The translations under genes were made by a program, and so were the position numbers. Under the pieces are notes generated by a model that was given only the letters and a program-made list of their open reading frames with translations, did not search any database and had not been told where the DNA came from. Below, in pieces: positions 58,534 through 64,000 of a stretch of 64,000 nucleotides of DNA (position 1 is the stretch's first letter; the number at the start of each line of letters is the position of its first letter). The DNA lies in NCBI RefSeq assembly GCF_902489465.1, contig NZ_CABTZZ010000007.1:9106-73105 (forward strand), in the 5' to 3' direction. This DNA comes from an uncultured Varibaculum sp. (lineage in GTDB: Bacteria > Actinomycetota > Actinomycetes > Actinomycetales > Actinomycetaceae).

Positions 58534-61500
58534 TTAAGAATTGTAAAATACCCTCTCCGTGACCGCACGAGCGCGGCGAGCCATGCGTAAATAGTCTTCC
58601 CGTAAATCATTCTCTTTGCCGGAAGCATACCCCAGCAGCCGTGCCAGGGCATAGGCAGGAGCGGTAGCAGTAGGCAGGTAATCCAGTTTATTGCCACTCA
58701 TGCGATTGGTAACCAAGACATTTCCACAGCGGATTCGACACGCCAACTTCCAGGCCTCGGTCAAGACTTTTAGGTCGGCATCCGATAGCATTCTTTGTTC
58801 GGCAGCTACCTTTAAGGCTTCCAAGGTCCCCGTTACCCGCAGCTGGGGACAGGAAACTGTTCCCTGCAGCTGTAGCAATTGGGCAACCCACTCCACATCA
58901 CTAAGTCCTCCCGGACCCAGTTTTACGTGCAGCGAAGCATCCTGCCCTCCGGGAATTCGCTCATTTTCCATACGAGCTTTAAGCAGGCGTATTTGCCGGG
59001 TAGCGCCCTCATCAAGCGGACGTTCATAACGAATCGGATCAATAGTTTTAGTGAAACGGGCTATTAGCTCCTGGTCGCCATAAAAGACGCGCGCTCGCAG
59101 CAACGCCTGCGTCTCCCAAGGCTCGGCCCAACGTTCATAGTAGTCACGCAAAGCCGTTAAGGAGCGAGAAAGCACTCCATCCTCGCCCTCGGGACGCAGT
59201 CCGTAGTCTATTTTCAAACTGGGGGCAGCTGCTGGCCGATTCATTTCTTCTTGCAGCCGCGTCGCAAACAGCACCGCAATCCGGGAAGCCTCCGGGGCAG
59301 GCAGTTTAGCGTTCGCACGCAATGAAGCACCGTCAGAAGTGGTTTCCGTTCGCGGGGCCGGGATAGTTTCAACCGTCCCGGGTTCGCTCCAACGCGGATC
59401 AATTAACGCAGAATGCACCACTAACAGATCGGCATCGGAAGCATATGCAGATTCGCGTCCTCCTCCGCGCCCCATCGCTACTAGAGCGATTCGGGGAAGG
59501 TTTTTCTCTTTAGCCGACAGCTCGCGCAGGATTACTTGGCTGGCGGCAGCAATGGTCGCATCATTAATCGTGGTAATGGCCGCCTGGGTAGAAATGGGAT
59601 CTAGATGGTTAACCACATCTCTTAAGGCACAACGCAGCAATTCCCGCCCCCGGGTTTGGCGAATCAAATCGATCGCTGCCGAGCTGTCCCGGTGACGCCG
59701 CGATAAGGCCTCCATTTCGGCATAAAGTTGAGCGTAACTGCGGGTAGCGAGCTTTTCATCATCGTCTAGCCACTGTACCGCTTCCGGTACATGTTCAAGA
59801 CGCTGGGCGATATAGGGGCTGAGCGACAAAATAGTACACAAGCGGTGAGCAACCCGGGATGAGTCCCGCAACAGTCCCATATACCAATGGGATTTCCCGA
59901 TTGCTTCCGAGAGGCGACGAAAACGCAGCAAGCCAGCATCGGGGAAAGGCCCCTCAGCCAGCCAGCCGAGCAGCACCGGCAGAATATGGCTCTGGATTTG
60001 GCTGCGCCGAGAAACTCCGGAAGTCAGAGCCGCAATATGTCCTAAGGCTCCGCGAGTGTCCCGATATCCGGCCAAGCGGAGGCGATCGGCTGCCGCCTGG
60101 GGATTGAGAGCGGCTTCGGCTTTGGACAGCCCCGCGGTTGCCGGCAGCAAGGGGCGGTAGAAAACATCTTGTTGCAGGGCGCGGATCTGTGGTTTCAACT
60201 TTTCCCAATAGCTGGTGAGCTCTCCGCTTTTCCCAAAACTCTCTTGAGGCAAAGACCTGCCGACCCGGCGCTCGTCTTCGCGGTTTTGCGGGAATAAATG
60301 GGTGCGCGCCATCCGCTGCATTTGCATCCGGTGTTCGACAACCCGCAAAAACCGGTAGGCGTCTGCCAGCTGACGGGCAGGATCTCGGCCGATATATCCA
60401 CCCTGAGCGAGAGCGTCTAGCGCTTGTAGCGTGGGGCGTACTCGCAGACTATCGTCGGTGCGTCCATGCACCATTTGCAACAATTGTACCGAGAACTCGA
60501 TATCGCGCAGCCCGCCCGGCCCCAGTTTAAGTTCTCGGCCAGCTGTAGGGCTAGGGATTGATTCTTCTACTCGAATCCGCATTGCTCGAGTGTCACTGAA
60601 GAACCCTTCCCGCTCGACTGCTGTCCACACTAGCGGCCATACTGCCTGCATATAGGCATCCGCCACTCGGGGAGATCCAGCTGCCGGCCGCGCCTTTAAC
60701 AGCGCCTGAAACTCCCAGGTTTTTGCCCATTTTTGGTAATACTTGGCGTGAGCAGCTACAGTGCGACAAGTAGCTCCATCTTGACCCTCTGGTCGCAGAG
60801 CTAAGTCTATTGGCCACAGCGGCATCTCGACTCCTGGTCCCGAGCACGCAGCCGAAATACCGATTGCTAAGCGGGAAGCTATCTTAAGAGCCTCTTCTTC
60901 ATTCAAACTGCCATTTTCAGCCGGCTCAGCCACATAAATCAGGTCGATGTCACTATGATAGTTAAGCTCTCCAGCTCCCGTTTTACCCAGGGCAATCACC
61001 GCGAAATCTACCTCGCCTGCGGGATCGTATTTTCCGCGTGCCAAGGCGAGGGCGCCTTCTAAAGTAGCATCTGTTAGGGCACTGAGTTTTCCGGCTACTA
61101 CGGAAAAGAAAGCTAAGGGATCGGGATGTGAGGCGTCCTCCGCAATTATTTGCAATAGCTGGGCGCGGTAGGCGCGACGCAGATCATTGAGATTTTTTTC
61201 CGGAGCTATCCAGGTATCGCTGCGGATTTCTTGGGCATTAACAGCCTGTAAAATTTCTTGGCGGACCTGGGTGCGGTAGCGCTCAATAAAATCTAGTTCT
61301 TGACTGACTTGATAGCGTTTACCATCCCAATACGCCTCTGACTGTGAGGCTTCTAGCTGCGACAGGAGCTGCGGATGGCTATTGAGGTAATCACCTGCAA
61401 AACGCGAAACTCCGCAAATAGCTATCACCAGGGCACGCTGACGAGGGTTCTCAGCCAGGTAGTCTCCCGTCCCCTCTATTGCCTCTAATAGATTGATTAA

Positions 61501-61668
61501 GCACACTAGCACCTGGTCTGGGTAGGCAGACGCTGACAGTTCCCGCCAAAAGTCTTCATTTTGTACTAGCGGGGCAAAGACCGGGCTACTTACCCAGCTT
61601 TCGGCGCGAGCAACTTCGGTAACCCCGCTAGAGCGCAGGCGCGAAGCGAGACTAACTTTCCTAGCCAT
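58534..61668 (-). CDS. glnE: Glutamine synthetase adenylyltransferase/deadenylylase
   Basis: This 1044-residue bifunctional enzyme adds and removes AMP on glutamine synthetase. It has two nucleotidyltransferase domains with the metal motif GxxE/SDxDL: ELNYHSDIDLIYV in the N-terminal deadenylylase half and GRESAYASDADLLVV in the C-terminal adenylylase half. Each is followed by a LRPEGxDG segment, and by KLGPGGLRDIEF or KLGPGGLSDVEW. Length and layout are those of actinobacterial GlnE. It starts 2 bases after the glnA stop, so it is coupled to glnA. Confidence 0.97.
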   Translation of the reverse strand: MARKVSLASRLRSSGVTEVARAESWVSSPVFAPLVQNEDFWRELSASAYPDQVLVCLINLLEAIEGTGDYLAENPRQRALVIAICGVSRFAGDYLNSHPQLLSQLEASQSEAYWDGKRYQVSQELDFIERYRTQVRQEILQAVNAQEIRSDTWIAPEKNLNDLRRAYRAQLLQIIAEDASHPDPLAFFSVVAGKLSALTDATLEGALALARGKYDPAGEVDFAVIALGKTGAGELNYHSDIDLIYVAEPAENGSLNEEEALKIASRLAIGISAACSGPGVEMPLWPIDLALRPEGQDGATCRTVAAHAKYYQKWAKTWEFQALLKARPAAGSPRVADAYMQAVWPLVWTAVEREGFFSDTRAMRIRVEESIPSPTAGRELKLGPGGLRDIEFSVQLLQMVHGRTDDSLRVRPTLQALDALAQGGYIGRDPARQLADAYRFLRVVEHRMQMQRMARTHLFPQNREDERRVGRSLPQESFGKSGELTSYWEKLKPQIRALQQDVFYRPLLPATAGLSKAEAALNPQAAADRLRLAGYRDTRGALGHIAALTSGVSRRSQIQSHILPVLLGWLAEGPFPDAGLLRFRRLSEAIGKSHWYMGLLRDSSRVAHRLCTILSLSPYIAQRLEHVPEAVQWLDDDEKLATRSYAQLYAEMEALSRRHRDSSAAIDLIRQTRGRELLRCALRDVVNHLDPISTQAAITTINDATIAAASQVILRELSAKEKNLPRIALVAMGRGGGRESAYASDADLLVVHSALIDPRWSEPGTVETIPAPRTETTSDGASLRANAKLPAPEASRIAVLFATRLQEEMNRPAAAPSLKIDYGLRPEGEDGVLSRSLTALRDYYERWAEPWETQALLRARVFYGDQELIARFTKTIDPIRYERPLDEGATRQIRLLKARMENERIPGGQDASLHVKLGPGGLSDVEWVAQLLQLQGTVSCPQLRVTGTLEALKVAAEQRMLSDADLKVLTEAWKLACRIRCGNVLVTNRMSGNKLDYLPTATAPAYALARLLGYASGKENDLREDYLRMARRARAVTERVFYNS

Positions 61669-61670
61669 AG

Positions 61671-63008
61671 CTATACTCGCAAGAACTTTGCTAGTTCTCC
61701 CCGGGTTATCTGTGCCGAGTATTCACGCCATTCCCGTTCTTTATTCCGCAGTACATAGGCAAAAACTTCCTCCCCCAATACCTTGGCCATGAACTCGGAT
61801 TGGCGCAGCTCCGAAACGGCTTCTTCTAAAGTCAGAGGTAGGGCGGGGATTCCTTGGGCGCGGCGTTCTTTATCAGATAGGCGCCAGACATCGTCCTCGG
61901 TTTCTAGGGGCAGTTTCATTTCTTTTTCAATCCCATCTAGCCCCGCAGCCAGCAGCGAGGCATAGGCTAAATAGGGATTAGCGACCGGATCTGTTCCGCG
62001 ATATTCGATGCGAGCATCGCCGGCTTTTTCTGGTTTATACAGCGGCACCCGCACCAGCGCCGAGCGGTTATTGTGTCCCCAACAAATATATGAGGGCGCC
62101 TCCGAGCCTCCCCAAAGGCGTTTGTAGGAGTTAACATGCTGGTTTACCACCGCCGAGTATTCACGCGCGTGAGAGAGCAGCCCGGCGGTAAAAGCCTGTC
62201 CGGTGGCAGAGAGCTGATAAATATCACTGGCACCATCGTAAAAGGCGTTCTGCTCGCCCTCGAAAAGTGACATATGGGTGTGCATCCCGCTGCCGGCCTG
62301 CCCCGCCATGGGCTTCGGCATAAAGGTGGCCACCATCCGGTCTTGCATCGCGATCTCTTCAATCAGGATCCGGAAAGTCATGATGTTATCGGATCCGGTC
62401 AGGGCATCAGAGGCGCGCAGATCGATTTCATTTTGCCCCGGCCCGTTTTCGTGATGCGAAAACTCTACGGAAATTCCCATTTCTTCCAGCATTGCCACTG
62501 CTCGGCGGCGGAAAGAGTTGTCTCCCCCGTTAGGCACATGATCAAAATAGGAAGCATTGTCGATAGGACGCAGTGGCTCATCCAAGGAAGTTGGCGGCTC
62601 TAGCAGGTAGAACTCAATTTCGGGGTGAATATTGAAAGTAAAACCAAGATCGGCGGCGCGCTCTAATTGCCGCTCTAGTACGCGGCGAGGATCGGACCTG
62701 GCGGGCTGCAGATCCGGGGTATAGACATCGCAAAACATCCGCCCGACTTCGGCGTCCTCACCTCGCCACGGCAAGATTTGAAAAGTAGAGGCATCGGGAC
62801 GCAGCAACATGTCAGATTCGTAGACGCGAGTAAAGCCTTCAATGGCGGAACCATCGAACCCGATCCCCTCGTTAAAGGCGTCCTCAAGTTCTGCGGGGTC
62901 AATCGCCACTGATTTTAGGGAGCCAGATACATCTGTAAACCACAGGCGGATGAATTTTACTCCCAGTTCCGCAATCTTTTGTAGTACATCCTCTTGCGCT
63001 GAGTCCAC
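61671..63008 (-). CDS. glnA: Glutamine synthetase type I (GlnA2-like)
   Basis: This 445-residue enzyme makes glutamine from glutamate, ammonia and ATP. It has FVRLWFTDVSG-type N-terminus (FIRLWFTDVSGSLKSVA), GFDGSAIEGF, HPEIEFYLL with metal Glu, FSHHENGPGQNEIDL, MHTHMSLFEG, and NRSALVRVP for ATP binding. The 445-residue length and sequence fit GlnA2 of actinobacteria rather than the longer adenylylated GlnA1. It starts with GTG, AAGGAAG upstream. glnE follows at once, as in mycobacteria. Confidence 0.95.
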   Translation of the reverse strand: MDSAQEDVLQKIAELGVKFIRLWFTDVSGSLKSVAIDPAELEDAFNEGIGFDGSAIEGFTRVYESDMLLRPDASTFQILPWRGEDAEVGRMFCDVYTPDLQPARSDPRRVLERQLERAADLGFTFNIHPEIEFYLLEPPTSLDEPLRPIDNASYFDHVPNGGDNSFRRRAVAMLEEMGISVEFSHHENGPGQNEIDLRASDALTGSDNIMTFRILIEEIAMQDRMVATFMPKPMAGQAGSGMHTHMSLFEGEQNAFYDGASDIYQLSATGQAFTAGLLSHAREYSAVVNQHVNSYKRLWGGSEAPSYICWGHNNRSALVRVPLYKPEKAGDARIEYRGTDPVANPYLAYASLLAAGLDGIEKEMKLPLETEDDVWRLSDKERRAQGIPALPLTLEEAVSELRQSEFMAKVLGEEVFAYVLRNKEREWREYSAQITRGELAKFLRV

Positions 63009-63079
63009 GATTCTTCCTTACTCTTTACCGATATTTGGGGTGCAAAGTTATTTGTTCCAGCTTGGACGCTTACCGGATA

Positions 63080-63877
63080 CTACCGGGCGTGCGCCCACCA
63101 ACGCCCGTCGCCGCTGCGTCCACATTTGAGCGGCAAACTAAATGCCTTTGAGAGATTTTCACTGGTCAGAACCTGATCGATATCACCGCTAGCCATGATT
63201 TTACCTTCCTTCATCAAGGCTGCACGATTGAAGGATGCCGGTATTTCTTCTAAATGGTGGGTGACCATCACGATCTGTGGTGACTTTGGATCCGAACTGA
63301 GCTCATCGAGAGCGGAAAGTAAAAGTTCGCGAGCCTGCAGATCCACCCCCGCTACCGGTTCATCCAAAAGCAGGATCTCCGGATCAGCCATTAAAGCCCG
63401 AGCAATCAATACCCGCTGGCGTTCCCCATCGGAAAGCGTAGATATCTTGCGGTCTTGTAGACCTGCCACCCCGAATAATTCCATCAGGTTTGCGCGGCGC
63501 TGATAGTCGATATCTTCGAAATCTTGATCCCGTCCGCGCACCATAGTCCCGTAGGCGGCCGAAAGGATTAGTGCCTTCACGGTTTGCGAGCGCGGGATTA
63601 CCCGCAGCGCCGCAGTTGAACACAGCCCCACCCGTTCATGTAATTCTTGTACCGGTACTGCCCCTAGACGTTCCCCTAGAACTTTGGCTTTCCCACTGGA
63701 GGGATAGCTACGCGCAGCCAGGATCGATACTAGAGTGGTTTTCCCTGCCCCATTGGGGCCGAGAATTACCCAGTTCTCTCCCAGTTTGGTTTTGAAGGAA
63801 ACATCCTGAAGGATCGGGTTTCCTCCACGCATAAAACTGACGTGTTTTAATCGGAGCAGAGTATCCATATGTCCCAT
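63080..63877 (-). CDS. ABC transporter ATP-binding protein, stand-alone
   Basis: This ATPase of about 265 residues has Walker A LGPNGAGKTTLVS, signature LSDGERQRVLIARAL, Walker B ILLLDEPVAGVD and the switch His in VTHHLEEIP. It resembles the YlmA/ModF-like group of iron or molybdate-type ATPases, but no permease gene is adjacent. The start is uncertain: ATG at 63877 or at 63868 fit the domain boundary, while the frame stays open to 63952 with no ATP-domain similarity. It is upstream of glnA on the same strand with a 70-base gap. Confidence 0.85.
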   Translation of the reverse strand: MGHMDTLLRLKHVSFMRGGNPILQDVSFKTKLGENWVILGPNGAGKTTLVSILAARSYPSSGKAKVLGERLGAVPVQELHERVGLCSTAALRVIPRSQTVKALILSAAYGTMVRGRDQDFEDIDYQRRANLMELFGVAGLQDRKISTLSDGERQRVLIARALMADPEILLLDEPVAGVDLQARELLLSALDELSSDPKSPQIVMVTHHLEEIPASFNRAALMKEGKIMASGDIDQVLTSENLSKAFSLPLKCGRSGDGRWWAHAR

Positions 63878-64000
63878 CTTAACCAGTGTGCTTGCCGATA
63901 AGTGGCGCAGGGGGGGCACTTCTCCGGCGGTTGCCTCGTCCCCCCCGTCCATCTCAAAATCATCACCGCGCCGCTACTCTAGCCTGTGGAGCTCTGGCGA
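63878..64000. other. Window end, no gene assigned
   Basis: The last 120 bases hold no supported feature. The frame of the ABC ATPase stays open to 63952, but that part looks non-coding. Confidence 0.4.

Overview
The window looks like a chromosome segment of a moderate-G+C actinobacterium. Family-level markers are a Pup ligase/depupylase locus, TrmI, GlnE next to a GlnA2-type glutamine synthetase, a DUF4191 protein, a CtpE-type P-ATPase, and many GTG and TTG starts. The proteasome-less Pup locus together with an anaerobic DMSO reductase operon suggests an anaerobic or facultative Actinomycetaceae-like bacterium (Mobiluncus/Varibaculum type). That placement is inference from gene content, not a database result.

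Region 1-3.9 kb is accessory. On the minus strand, three overlapping genes encode a protein with a C-terminal NBR1-type Ig-like domain, a small helix-turn-helix protein and a type III restriction-modification Mod methyltransferase. Mod is frameshifted by an 11-bp tandem repeat, and removing one repeat copy restores the frame to the window edge. A 48-residue basic protein and a decayed large serine recombinase lie beside it. Region 3.9-24.3 kb is mostly core: an exonuclease-BRCT protein, tRNA-Gly and tRNA-Pro, an unexplained RNA-like fold near 5.4 kb, a YtrA-type GntR/ABC operon, rpmF, a YigZ protein, cysK-cysE, an M18 aminopeptidase, a TPP-riboswitch operon for uptake of a thiamine precursor, and uvrB-ctpE followed by a probable yybP-ykoY (manganese) riboswitch and terC. 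Region 24.4-26.6 kb holds a nitroreductase, a RelBE-type toxin-antitoxin pair that separates it from a duplicated remnant of its own 3' end, and an orphan 68-residue ORF with a near-consensus promoter and long leader.

Region 26.6-38.2 kb is one long minus-strand array. It holds trmI, the Pup locus (arc, dop, pup, pafA), an FKBP-like membrane protein, then hisF, hisI, trpC, lgt and pyk. No 20S proteasome genes lie between pup and pafA, and the ATPase lacks the usual C-terminal gate-opening tail. Region 38.2-45 kb contains housekeeping enzymes (RecB-like nuclease, two HAD phosphatases, UppP, aldo/keto reductase, FAD oxidoreductase, MazG-like) and tRNA-Leu. Region 45.4-52.0 kb is an anaerobic respiratory operon: dmsA, tatB, dmsB, dmsC, a TorD-type chaperone and an unrecognised Cys-rich protein. 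Three tRNAs (Val, Cys, Gly) follow, then an SPFH protein, a BCCT transporter with long soluble tails, a probable tail-anchored protein, DUF4191, a histidine phosphatase, glnE, glnA and an ABC ATPase.

A recurrent regulatory feature is a TANNNT-like -10 hexamer lying 5-7 nt upstream of the start codon with no convincing ribosome-binding site. This suggests leaderless mRNAs for several housekeeping genes.
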